From positions 124,001 to 188,000 of the forward strand of contig ML680097.1 of assembly GCA_007922225.1 (NCBI GenBank): a DNA stretch of 64,000 bases, read 5' to 3'. The notes under the pieces were generated by a model. That model was not told the origin of the DNA, ran no database searches, and saw only the letters and a list, made by a program, of their open reading frames with translations. Both the position numbers and the translations under genes were made by a program. The DNA is from Emydura subglobosa (taxonomy: Eukaryota; Chordata; Testudines; Chelidae). Shown one piece after another: positions 1-12,800 of this stretch (position 1 is its first letter; each line of letters starts with the position of its first letter).

Positions 1-725
1 ACGGAAGGTGAAAAAACATTCAGGCCTGCTGAGGTTGCCAGAGTGATTTTTTTTTCCTTTCAGTCCTTCCGCAGCCTGGGCTCTAACTGGGCACTCAGGA
101 TTTGGAGCTGTACGAGGCGTAACTTTCAGCTGTGCTATTGGATGTGAGATGTCCCGAGACCAGATACATGAACATCCGCTGTGTGTTCAGAGCTGGCAGT
201 ATTAGATAGGCTCCTGCGCCTTTCTTGTGCAGGAGCTCAGATCTTGCAAGTCACGCCACCTGCCTGTGCCTGAGGTTCCCCTAATTCACCCCTCTAGTGT
301 AAAGTGCTTTGAAGATAAGCACTATAAAAATGCCAAGAGTGGCACATTGTTCCTGCTGCCTGTCCATGATCCTGGGCCATAAATGGGGAGAGGGATGTAA
401 TCTACCCCCCTCAGAATTTCCAGATACTGAACATACCCAAGTGCTGCTCGGGAAAAGTCCCACATTCCACAGGTGCACTTGAAACACTCAGGTCAGAAAT
501 GCCAAATTAGCAACAAGTAAGAGACTTCTAGTGATTGCTCAAGAGGGTTGGAAATCACTAGAGCCCAGGGAACACCGGTTGCTGGGCTGTCTGCTCTGGC
601 ATGAGAGAAGCAAGTGCTGAATTCAGAGGCTGGGAGAAGAGTTGGGGAGACTTGGTAGAATTTATTAGGATGCTCAAAAGGGGCTCAAGAGAAATGCATC
701 CTGTCCTCTGCTCCCTTCCCCACAG
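1..725 (+). other. EVI5L intron (partial), no exon recognised
   Basis: Sequence upstream of the first visible EVI5L exon. The preceding TBC-domain exon is not found here, so this is the 3' part of an intron. A short MIR-like tail (about 290-335) is the only repeat trace seen. Confidence 0.6.
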
Positions 726-823
726 TATTTCCAGAAAGTGATTCCTCATCAGTTTGACAGCTGCCCTGACAAGCTGATCCTGAAGGCATATCAGGTCAAA
801 TACAACCCCAAGAAAATGAAGAG
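726..823 (+). CDS. EVI5L: EVI5L exon: end of TBC domain
   Basis: 98 nt after a pyrimidine-rich acceptor (ccttccccacag), followed by donor gtaagt. It reads [16 protein letters not shown] and then [18 protein letters not shown], with the last Arg codon split by the intron. This is the C-terminal boundary of the Rab-GAP domain entering the coiled-coil linker. Confidence 0.95.
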
Positions 824-3800
824 GTAAGTTCGTTCCCTCACCCTGGGAAACATATGAGACAGGCATCTGGCAGGAAAACCCCTCCCTGGTCTGTGCTGCT
901 TTGAGGATCCTGGGCTAGTCTTAAGTGGGAGGACAGGGAATGGAATAGGAGTGCACATCACAGGGTCTTCTAGCTATTTATTAGAGCCACACAGCAAGCA
1001 GCAGTGAAAACAGAGGCGAGATGAGTGAGTGCTGTGCGGGAGGACTCACTAATGACAGGGGAATTACTGCTTCTCTGACAGCAGGTCTGATGGGCTTGTG
1101 GGAGGCCATGAGAGCTTTTCTGCACTATGGAGACAAGGCAGGCTGATGGCAGCAGAGCCATCCTGTCTTTGCGCGGAGTTGGGCGGGGCATTTTGTGTAT
1201 CTGAGGAAGTGCTTTCCCCAAGTTTCCAGCTCATGCCATGCAAGCAGGGAATACTATGACCTCCTGCCTTCTTCTCCTGGAAGATAGAGGCCTGCATTTC
1301 AAATCTCTGAAGCAGGGATAGTCATCCTGACGCTTGACAAAGGAGGAGGGTGCAGGAGATGGAAAGATAAAGATTAGGCAAAATTGGCCTATTCCAATTT
1401 TCCTCGTAGTTCAGTTAAGGGACTCGTTACTCGCTATCCCCTCCCCCCTCCAGGGATCCTACAGTGTCTTCTCTACCTTATCGTAAGTTGACTGAGTGAC
1501 TAGTGTCCTTCGATCAGGCTGGGTCTCCCCAGCCCTGACAGTAGTGAGCAGAACTGTCTCCTTCCCCAGGAGACCAGCCTGGAAGGACAGTCCCTTTGGG
1601 AGCACACAGTGCTGAGACACAGACTGTTATCCAACAGCAGAACCGCAAAACCTCGCCAAATGGTTCAATCGGCAGCAGGGGGGATCGTTTGGAGAGGCGG
1701 GTTTAAGAAGTAGAATCTCGGGCACTCATGGGCACACAAGGTTTCTATTCCTTTTGTGCTCCTGCTCGTTCCTCGCCCTGAATCCTGATCCTTGGCCTGT
1801 GGCCGCCCACTTTGCTGCTCATCAGCTGATCTGGATGTCACGTTCTGTGGGCTTGTGACTCCAACTGAGGAGCAAGCAGCAGGAGCTGAGGACTGGGGGT
1901 GACATTGGCAGGTCTTTAAGTTGCTGAGGAGCGTGTAAGACACCAGCCATGCAGCTAGGGGCCTTAAAAATACCGTACGTGGGTAGAGCAGTGCGTTTGT
2001 TAAAATCAGCATATATGTAAAACCCTGAGTTCAGAGTCACTCATTTGTCCCATTGTGCCCAGAAGCTTTAGTATGGCCTGTTGCTGCATGGGCCTCAGCA
2101 CTGTGTACAAGACACTGCAGGGGAGCTGTGTATCAGTCTAGATTGTTAGCTCCTGGCCTCTGAAGGTGTGTCCACTGACCCTGGTTGCTCTGCTGGGATG
2201 GGGAGGGGCTGACGCAGGTTAGATCCAACCTGGCTTGCGTGTCTGTCTCAGGCTGGAGAAGGAGTATGCTGCAATCAAAAACAAAGAGATGGAGGAGCAG
2301 ATCGAGATCAAAGTAAGTCCTGTCTTTGCTCCATGCCCTCCTTCCCTCGTGTCGCCATGTATCCTAGCAGCACATAGAGGGAAAGGTTATGGGAGCCGCC
2401 TGAGTTCAGCTCTGGGAGCTCATCAAATCATTGCCTCTTATGCTGCTTATTGGTGCTGCTCTCCAGGATTGCTAACCAAAGCTAGACCAGTTGGAACAGA
2501 TGCTCCCCTCTCCCACCTGGCCTTTCACATTTGTGTAGCTAACTACGCTTGGGGACTGCAATTCCCCCAGGAACTTCAGGTGGATGCTCCCTTCATTTCT
2601 TGTGCAGTGGTGCTGCACCGTGTTAAATAGCTGCCACATTCCACCCCAGAGGCAACTGCACTTCAGAGATGAGTGAGGTGATCCCTGTGTATACTATCTG
2701 GGTTCCTAGGGAATGAAAGACGCTGTGTAAATGTAAGATTACTCCTTCATTCTTATCCCTGAATTTGAAGCTATCTCAAAGCACTGGCAAAGGGTTTTCA
2801 CCACCCCAGTTGTCTCTTTAGGTCTCTGGTCCCATCATTAGCTGGGATTTCAGTTATCCCCCAGTAGAGGGCAGACCCAACCTATTTAATAAGGCCAGGC
2901 TTACACACTGGAAACTCCTGCTGATCTCTGACTTCTTCCTCCGCAGAGGCTCAGGACTGAGAACCGCCTCCTGAAGCAGCGGATCGAGACCCTGGAGAAG
3001 GTGAGGGGCGTGCCGGGCCGTGTGCGAATCCACCTCCTCCACTTCCAGACTAGCGTGGCTACCAAAAACGAGGCCTTGCACAGCTGCTTGTCCCAGCTCA
3101 CCATAAGCATGCCCAGGAAAGGCAACCATTAGCCCAAACCATGTAGGCAGCAGCATACGCTCACACCACTGCCTGGCATGTCAGTCTATGCACTGTCAAC
3201 AATAGTGATGGTTCCGAAAGGAAGACTTTGGAGTCCGGTCAAAGGGCAGGGACAGGGCATGCTTTCAGGGTGTCTATTAAAGTAATGCTTGTGTGTTCAA
3301 ATGTCTTGCGATCGGGAGGAGATTCTGAAGCTTTAGTTTTACTTGCCAGGTCACCGAACTGCTGCTTAGATTGTTTGGGGGGTTTTTTATTCTTCAGTTG
3401 CAGAATAAAATGCAAATAGAGACCCAGTCCTGAAGGTACACTGCGGTCACTTGTAAAAGGGTATCTCTAGAACTGAGCAGAGTACCTGATTTCTTTTCCC
3501 ATATGGCATTGACCACACTTACTGTGGCTTTTAAAACTTACTTGTCCTGGCCTGCAGTTGATTTGGTTGCCCTGCCATTGAGTCTAATGCCTCAGCCTCT
3601 AACTCTGTCACTCAGCCTCCTGCTGTAAAATACTTCACACTACTTTGTTCTTGTGTTTAAAAAAGCAAACTTACAAAATGGATTTAAATAAAGCTTAAAG
3701 AGGAAATCTATGGAAACAGAGAATCCCTAATTACCCTAGGGCTTCCTGGCCCCATGCATGACCGAGGGTCATCTACTAGCCAGTGCACACTGCTGTCTTG

Positions 3801-6800
3801 CACTCTGGCACTATAGGCCTGCTCTTCAGAGGTGCTAAGCACCTGCAGCTCCCATCCACCTCAGTAGGTAATGTGGGCATTCTGCGCCTCTGTAGAATCA
3901 GGCCCTAGATCCTAGGTCCTCTCTTTGACCGCACTGGCCAAGACCAAGTGTTTAGTAATCTCTTTCCAGGTGGGATGTCCTCTGTCAAGGACTCTGGCTC
4001 TCATGGATTTTCCATTGCTAATTACTAGCTTGATAGAATACTATCACTGAGAACATCTTCAAGGGCTGCAGGCAGTATATGGCCCTAAACTCTAAGTCAT
4101 AGTCGCTCTGTCCGCCTGGAATTGCAGGGTTCAGACCCAGCTAATCAATGGCAGGTTTATTGCTGGTGAATACAGCGAGCAATTTGTCTTCTATCAAGGG
4201 GGAGACACTTATTGGACAAATTCCTGTACAGATGTGGGCTGGCTCCTGGCAGACTGCCACTGTTTGCAACAAAAGGTGAAAAGGGTGAAAAGTTTGGACT
4301 CCCCTAACTGTGCTGGAACAGAGAACTTCTCTTATTGGGTGCACTTATCTCACTGGGCTCTGCTGGGTTCTCCTTCTCCTGCTGCTAAGTCTTACTGTCC
4401 TCTGTGCTTCTAGCTGTGGTTGGAGCGCTTGTGCGATGACCTTGTTATTGTCGTGTCTCTTTTTTTTTTTTTTTCCTTTCCTTCTCCATCTTTCCTTCCC
4501 TGTCTGGATCTCCCCTAGGAGAGCGCTGCCTTGGCAGATAGACTGATCCAGGTACGGTAAAATCTTTATTTTCATCTCTCCTTTCTTGGTTTTACATGCC
4601 AATCCAGAAACAAAACCACTACACCCACTGTGTGTGATTTGCATTTACTCCACTTCTCTTTATACAGGGTCCTAGCAACATTCCCAGGCCAGATGCAAAG
4701 GGTTGCAAGTGAATCCTTCCTGTATCACAGTTTCCAAGGCCTTTGGTGGGAGCGGGGATTACTTAAACACACACACTAGAGAATTTGGGGCCCGAGCCTC
4801 ATCTGCAATAAATCAGCAAAGCTCTATTAAAATAGAAGGGCCAGATTCTGAGTAGTAAATTGGCATAGCATTACTGACTTCTCTAGCGCACTGTCAGTTT
4901 ACACTCTAAGGATCTGGCCTTTGATCTCTAGACAGACAGCAAGTTGTAGTTGAGAGAAAAACTTATTAAAAATTTAAAATGTGTGTAGCTAAACCCTCCT
5001 GGGAGCCAGCCAGCTTTTTCACTCAATAAGCTCCATATTTCATTCACTGCTCAGACTCTGGATCAAACCCAGCTCAGCTTGTTGAGAAATCCATGCCTGC
5101 CTGCTCTGACTGGTGTGCAATAAACTGATGGCCTTACTTCCTACAATGGGTTATTTGTATTAGAGGAGCCCCAAGCAGAGCTCAGGCCCCTGTTACGCTG
5201 GGTGCTGTGCAGATGTGTGGGAGACAGCCCTGCCCCAGAGAGTTTACAGCCTGAATAGACAAGACAGGCAAAGTGTTGGTGAAAAGGGTTCTCCTCAGCC
5301 TGCAGCTGGGAAACTAGGTGAAGTGACGTGCCCAGGGTTCCAGAGAGCATGGCGTTGGGGTGAGAATTGGCACCCGACCTCCTGAGTCCAAACCCTGTGC
5401 TTCAGCCGCAAAACCAGCATTGCTGCTTAAATGCCAGCACCCTGTAAGGTATGCATGTGGGCAGTCTTCGGCCAAGCGGAGCACAGAAGGCAGTTCTGAC
5501 AGCCCCAGAGAGGGCCCCTCCTTGTCAGGCAGGAGCCAGGGTCAGGTGTGGCAGGGGAGTGTGTGGGCAGCACCCTCTGCTATACTTGGCAGGAGGATTC
5601 TAGAAATGCCCTGCTGCTTTAAAGCACATTAGGGACCTTTAACCACTGGGCCACGAGGGGGGAAAGGAAGGAGCATCCTGTGATCTCTTGTGGCAACCCT
5701 GGGAGAAGTGGTTCCTGCTGTAACCATGCCACCAGCCCAGTCAGACCCAAAGTGCCCTGGGCGGGCAGGCAACGTCGCCTCAGCTAGCAAGGTGGGTCGG
5801 CTCTTGTGTATGCCGCACACAACTCCCAACTCTCTCAGCAGCCCTCACCGGCATTATTATCCTTCTCCCCTGCCTCCCAAATGAAGGAGCAAGTAGCCTT
5901 GTTTTACTATACGTCCTCGTCAGCTAATTAATAGAGGTCACATGGCTCTGTGATGTAGAGAGCTGCAGGGATGAGGGTGGAGGAAGACGAACTTTGATAT
6001 CCATCACCCCTGACTCCTAGACCTCGAAGATGGGAAGGACACCAGCTGTGCCTCCCTCCCATCAAATAAACTCAGGGTTAGAAATGCCCTCCCTACCATG
6101 ACAGCGATCTCACCTGCAGTCACCATGGGACTCTGCGTTTCTGCATTGCATCTAAACCCAGTTAAGTTGGGCCGGTGCCTTCAGGGTAAAACGGACAAAG
6201 GTGGGGCAATGGAAGCTGCTGGCTAGCAGCTTGTGACTTCTGACAGCAACCTTCCTGATTGTATTGCACCTTCTAGCTGTGCTGCTCTGAGGGAGGCCGT
6301 GAGGGAGAGCCTATGGCACACGCTGTAGCGTTAAAAGCAGTAATGGGGTTAGCACAACCAGTTATGTGCATTAAGTACTTAGCCTAAGCCAAAGGCATGA
6401 AGCTAAACTGCTAGAGGTTAGTCTCCACGCTAGTTTAACTGAAGGAGTGATGGTAAACCAGTGCAAACCCCTGTGCAGACCCTTAAATGTATGTAAACCT
6501 GGCTTGTATCAATTTAGCCTGAGGCGATTTCTTCCTCTTTTAAGCTATATCTACAAGTTGCGTTTGAGTTAAGTTTTGCGAGTGGCTGTATAATGGGTTT
6601 GCACCGATTTAACTAACGTGGCTTTAGTTAAACTGGTGCACTGCCGAGGACACTCAGGAAGGTGTTCACACTGGTGTCCTTCCCTGGTCTGAGAGCAGGG
6701 GCTGATGGTTTTGAGTTTGTCATGGTATTCTTTAAGCACCAACCATTCACTTAGTGCTGTAGAAGATGCAAACTGAAGACAGCAAAGTCATGGGAAGAAC

Positions 6801-9800
6801 AAGACAGGAATGACTAGTCCTGGGTGTGTTAAGGAACTTCATCTCTGTGTAACTAAACTGCTGAAATTAAATGACTGAACCTTCTTCCCCCCTCCCCACT
6901 GAGCTGCAGCACAGCTTACTCTGTAATTGACGGCCGTGTGAGCACCAGTCCTGCATGTTATTACTAAGGCTTGCGCTGGTGCAGCTACACTGATTTATTA
7001 TTTGTATTGTTGTAACATCTTGGAGCCCAGTCAGGGCCCAGGCCCTCATTTTGCTAGTTGCTGTACAAACACCAATTAGAACAGTGGTCCCAGCCCCAAA
7101 GAGCTCCCTATCTAAGACAAGAGACAGCAGCTGAATACAAGCTGACAAAAGCATTACCAGGAAACAGTGAGCCAATACTGGGCAGTGTAATAGGCAGTGG
7201 GCTCAGCACACCAGCAGCCTCACCCGTGTCAAGGTTTTTATGGGCTCATGGCAGAGAAGAGCTTGAAGGAGGACTGGGGGGCAGCTTTGTGGATGTTTAT
7301 GGAGAACTCCTCCCAAGCATGAAGGGACTTGCTGTAGTGAGCCCACTGAATTTTGGTTATGTGGAGACAGCCTCAGACAGAGCCGCATTGTCCTTTACTG
7401 CAGCACCCCTTTGCCCCACTGGCTGACCCATTAGCTCTCCTAGCTAAGAACTCTCTCTTCAGGAGTAGCACAACAGCGGGGAGTCTGTAGCGAGATCACT
7501 GGGCCAGACTGCAGGGTGAGGAAGGTCATGGGCTCCTTACGTCAAATCATGAAAAGTTTGGGTCTTAGCCTGAGGAAGATAGAAGTCCCAGGGCAGCTTT
7601 CCTGGGCAGCGAGTCTCAATGAAACAAAACAAACCCAATCAGAATGACTCTGTTACAGCTCTTGGCTCCAGTACATTCCTCAGTGCAAGCTCCTCCTCTG
7701 CCCCAGCTAGGTCATACTCAGGAGTCTGCTGGGTGGAAGAGACCAGAAAGTTGCTCCACTATGGCTTCCCTCACCTGGGAGCCTAGCTATCAGTTCCACC
7801 TCCCCACAGCTTAGCAAGCCACAGTCTTTACCTGGGCACACTTTCAGGGCCAGTTTCCTCAATTATGCCTGTGGAGCTGAGAACAGAGAATTCTAGGGGG
7901 CACACATCTTCCCGAGCTCATCCACCGTGGGGCAGGCACTGCTAGCTCTCAGCACCATCATGCTGATTATTTAACATTTAGATGGTGTAGCACCTGGAGC
8001 CCAGTTACACTGGTGCCTTGTTGTAGGCACTGCACCCACACACATGCAGAATAAATTACCCCCATTGCCAGTGTGCTAGGTGCCGTACACACCCACAAAT
8101 GACCCCTCTTGTGCGAGGTGGTCCCACGTGCATACACAGGCTTTATGATCTGCATCAGGCAAGGCCCTGTGCACATACATGCACGTTTGCACAGATGCAC
8201 AGGGTAGATGACCTTTTGTGTAAGTTTTGCACCATCCCCTCTTCCCCCTCCAGTATCCTAGTGCCTTTCAATTTCTTGCCTTCAGAAAGTCACCGATGCC
8301 TGATGCTCATTCTTAGGATCTTTGGGATAGAGGATCTGCCAATCTGGTGACAAAGGGTCCGTGGGAGAGCCAAGAGCCCCTATTTCCCAATCCCTCCCCT
8401 CTGCTCTAAGCAGTACACCAAGCTGCCCCCTTAATACAGTAAATACTAATCAGGTAATCTACTTCCCTGCTCGAACCAGTAGAGATATTATCTCCTAGTG
8501 CTGGGAATAGAACCCTGGAGTCTGACTCCTTGGTGGCAATCATCCTGCTACTGGGATGTTCCCAGATGAGTCTGATCAGTGGGTGAGAAACGTGTTTTCT
8601 CCAACTACATCAGGGAATAAATGAGCCATCATGGCCCAGTGGACGTGGCAAGGCGCTAGGCGTCAGGTCTCCTGCGTTCTAATCCTGAGCTTTCCACTGA
8701 CTCATGAACTTAAGCAAATCACTTCCCCTCACTGCTCTGTGCCTCAGTTTCCCCATCTGTAAAATAAGGATAAAGCCATTTATTCTATTCTAAAGCACTT
8801 TGTGGCCTGTGCATGGAAACTGGTCTAAAAGAGTTGAGCGTTAATATGTTACATGCCTCCTTGTAAAGCAGGCAAGCATTTGTCCCAAAGTCACAGACGT
8901 AGAACCTCAGGAGTTCTAATGCCCAGCTGCCCTTGCCCCCACCACTAGACCACACTCCCCTCCACGAGCTGAGACTATAATCTGGGAGTCCTGAATCCCA
9001 TCCCTCAATTCTTACTTGACCACACTTCTCCCAGAGCTGGGAATGGATCCCAGGAGTCCTGACTCCCAGATCTGTATGCTTTAGTTGCAAGACCCTTTGG
9101 CAAGGGGTAACCAGCATTGGCACCAGGAGGTTGGGCAGCTGCTGCCAGAGCTGTCTAAGGGATAGGCAGCACTTGGGGAATTCACTCCTGACCAGTAAAT
9201 CTGATCCTACTGGGCTGTGATCCCAGCCACTGCGTGCGGCCCAGAAAGAGCATCCCGGAGGCAGAGCACCTGAAGCATGTTGAACGCATTTACTTTGACA
9301 TCCTCTTTACCTCTCCTCTTCCGCCTCAGGGCCAAGTCACCCGAGCACAGGAGGCCGAAGAAAATTACATCATCAAGCGAGAGCTGGCAGTGGTGAAGCA
9401 ACAGTGCAGCTCAGCAACGGAGAACCTGCAGAAGGCCCAGAGCACCATCCGGCAGCTGCAGGACCAACAGGTGAGGAAGCAGGCTGGGGCGGCACTGCTG
9501 AGGGGGGCGTAGGGCGGGAGCGTGACATAGGTTGCCAGGTGGCACTAAAAATGCACACCTGGGGATTTGCCCTGCTTACTGGAACCCCTGGACTAGATGG
9601 GCAAAGCAGCTGTAAGCCCTGGTGTGCACCAGTCCAGCTTACCTTTGTGCAAATAGCACCTTACCTGCCCATGCTAGTGCCTGGGTAAGATTTAGCCACA
9701 TGATGCCATCTTGGGATCCTGCACCCCAGACGTTCAGGGAGCTGCCATTTAGGTGCAGCAAGCCAACGTAATATTTATTTGTATTAGGGTAGGCCCCAGA

Positions 9801-12800
9801 GACCCCAACTAAAATCGGGGCCCCATTGTGCCAGGCATTGCACAGACAATCCCTGCCCTCGAGCCTGCCCTCTAACAAAGCAAAGGAAGGATTAGTAGCC
9901 CCATTTTACATCTGGGGAAGTGGAGGCCCACAGCTGTGCCAAAGAATCCTGTGGTAGAGTTGGGAATTGAACCTAGATCTCCTGAATCCTACACCAGCAC
10001 TTTAACCACAAGACCATCCATGGTCTCTGGATAGGGGTGCTAGAGGATTGACTTAAATCAAAGCGATTTAAGTCACGAATTTTAATCATGATTTAAATCA
10101 TTGATTTTAATCTTGTTTTGTGTTTGTATTTTTTACTTATTTTTCTGAAGAAATGTTGATTCTCATGGGTTGGTAACCATTAAAACACGTTGATTTGCAC
10201 CAAAATATAAGCTTTACACTAAATGTGAAACTTCTTTCAGCAGGATACACTATATCTACACACATTTATTTAAGTGGTTATGTAGTTTAACATACATTTA
10301 TTCAGATTCTTAATGTTTACTTTTTTTATAATATTAGAAAATGGCAAATGATGCATTTATTTACTACATGATTAATTTTTTACTTGTGATTTTTTTTCAA
10401 GTTCTAGTTGGATGGAAACTGGAATTCAATTAAAATGTGAAAAAAAACATTTTTAAAATATTAGTTAAATAAAACTACCTAAAATGTGCTGGAGATGTAA
10501 GAAAAATAAGTTACTGAAGACATATTTTGCATTTAAAACTAACTGATTGTGACGTTTCCCCCCTGCAATCTGGACTGGTGTGTAGCTGTGTCATCCCAAT
10601 TCCTCACTCCTGGGCCCCGATTTACACTGCTTTGCTGTGTGAACCACCCACTCTTGGGTCAGCCCACTTCTAGCCTCCTGCGGGTAATCAGTCCCTGACT
10701 TAGTGAAGGAGCGCTTCTGGCCAGCCACTCATGGGATAGACATCCAGCAAAGACCCCCAGTCCCAGATGCAACTCCGGGAACTGCTGTTTTGCAGGGTTC
10801 AGTGCTGTACACTGTCCCCTTCAAGCTCATTTACCTTTGTCTGTCAATTTATCGAAGAAATTGATGTGCACCAGCTCTGTCACTCTTAAGTGAGGTCTCT
10901 GCACACACTCAATCCACATGCACTGTTTTAGAAAAAACAAACAAATAAGTTTATTGACTACAGCAAGATTTTAAGTGAATCTAAATCAGATTAATATAAA
11001 TCAAAAGACTAATAATGAGTCAAGGAGTTAATCACAGTTAACTAAAAGACAACTTATACCCTAAACTAAGATTAATATTTCAGTCTCTTTCAATCTATAA
11101 TGTTAACTTACTACAAAGGCTGGTTGCGATGCGTCTTGCAACCAGGCTTCCCCCCCCCCCCCTTCTATCCCACCACCATGGGTAGTTGCCAGTCTTTGAT
11201 GTTGCTTGGAAGAGAGATTCCAGGGGAGAGCCCTGAGACAAAGATGCCTCTTTCTTTTTAACAAGTTTCCTCGACACCCTGGTGTCAGGTGATCGTCCAT
11301 GTCCGGCAATGGGCGTGATTTTTCCCTCTTGAGCCAAAATGCTCAAAGGTGCTTAGGCCAGTCCATTGTTCCTCTATGCATGCCTCTGCCAACCTGTGGA
11401 ACCACAGGTTTGTGTTTGTCTGCATCTATCCAAGCCATGTGGGACACACGTTTGGGGATATGATATAGCAGAGTTTCATCTCTGTACATATGTATGACAT
11501 GGCAGGGAACATGCTACCACAACAGTAATGTTCAGTCTGCCATGAGCATTCCAAAAACACCTTACATGACATACGTTGCATCAGACAATACACCGTTACA
11601 CTGTAAGGGTGAACATGAATGATACACAAATCACACCATAAGGGTGTACATGGGGAACAGCGTGTCAGACTGATAATTAAACAAAGACAGTATTATCTGA
11701 CAACGAGTTGAACTGATTGCTTCTGGTAACCATATGCAGTGTATGTAAAACTTGTCTCTCTCACCAACAGTAGTTGGTCCAATAAAAGATACTACCTCAC
11801 CCACCTTATCTCATTGAGATTTTAGAACTATTAGATCTCATCCTCTCACATCTAGTTTTTATTCATTGATTGGAAGAGGGAAATAAGTTTTCCTCTTTTT
11901 TCCCACTCCGAATTAGTTACTTAACTTTGAATGAACTAGTCATTGAACTGAACTAGTTGAATAAACTGAAGTCAAGAAAATATTCTCTTTGCACCTGCAG
12001 AAGAGGCTGCTGCTGTCAAAAACTCCATTTAGCACTTCAACAAATGCTGGTTGCAGGTGCTGAGCCAGTGTCTTCCACCAGTTCAGTGGTTGACTTTCTT
12101 TAAAACTTCAGCAGCCAACACGTATTGCTTAATATTAAATGTTTTATTTAATTTAAACTATTTTAAGAGATTATAGTAAGTTTAGGCCTTAACATACATT
12201 GCCATAACTTCACATTTAATTTTAAATAGGTTCATTTTTAAAAGGAAGAATATGTATTGTACATTAAAAATATCCAATTTATATTTAACACATCCATTGG
12301 TTTTGATTTTTTTTTTTTTTTTTACATCATTGATGGTGCCTCTGCTGGCTCCACGTTGGCCACTGTTGTCTATAGCTCATTGCAAGAACCGGGGGGAGGT
12401 GAGCTTGTGGACTGCAGCTGAAGCACTGGGATGAAGTGATGTAACAAAGGTGACTTTGCTGTTCTGCATCAGTGGATCAGCTTGCTGCACACGTGTTACT
12501 CACGCTGAATCCAAACCGGAGCCAAAATTCCAATCTTGCCCTAACAAACAGCTGGAATGTGCACTTCAAGCAGGGAACCCCCTTTCTGGGGCAGAGCTTG
12601 CTACAACACAGTTAATAATATCCATACTGTGAAAATAACTAGAGAGGAAGGACGGCCTTGTGGTTAAGGCCCTGGGCTGGGACTCTGATCTGGATTCCAT
12701 TCTCAGCTTTGCCACTGACTCCCCCCAGGCCTGGTCTATACTTACGGGGAAATTCGGCGGCAGTAGCTTGCATAACTTACGTCGACTTCCTAAATCCTCT

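Larger units (their letters stand above)
824..4518 (+). other. EVI5L introns with little recognisable content
   Basis: Introns around the two small exons at 2252 and 2947. I see no additional coding exon and no well-preserved repeat; the open frames here are short and lack family signatures. Confidence 0.5.

Noticed and set aside
59..115. Possible exon after tttttttttcctttcag
   Set aside because: The acceptor looks fair, but the translation does not match the TBC-domain residues expected before [10 protein letters not shown] and no good donor follows.
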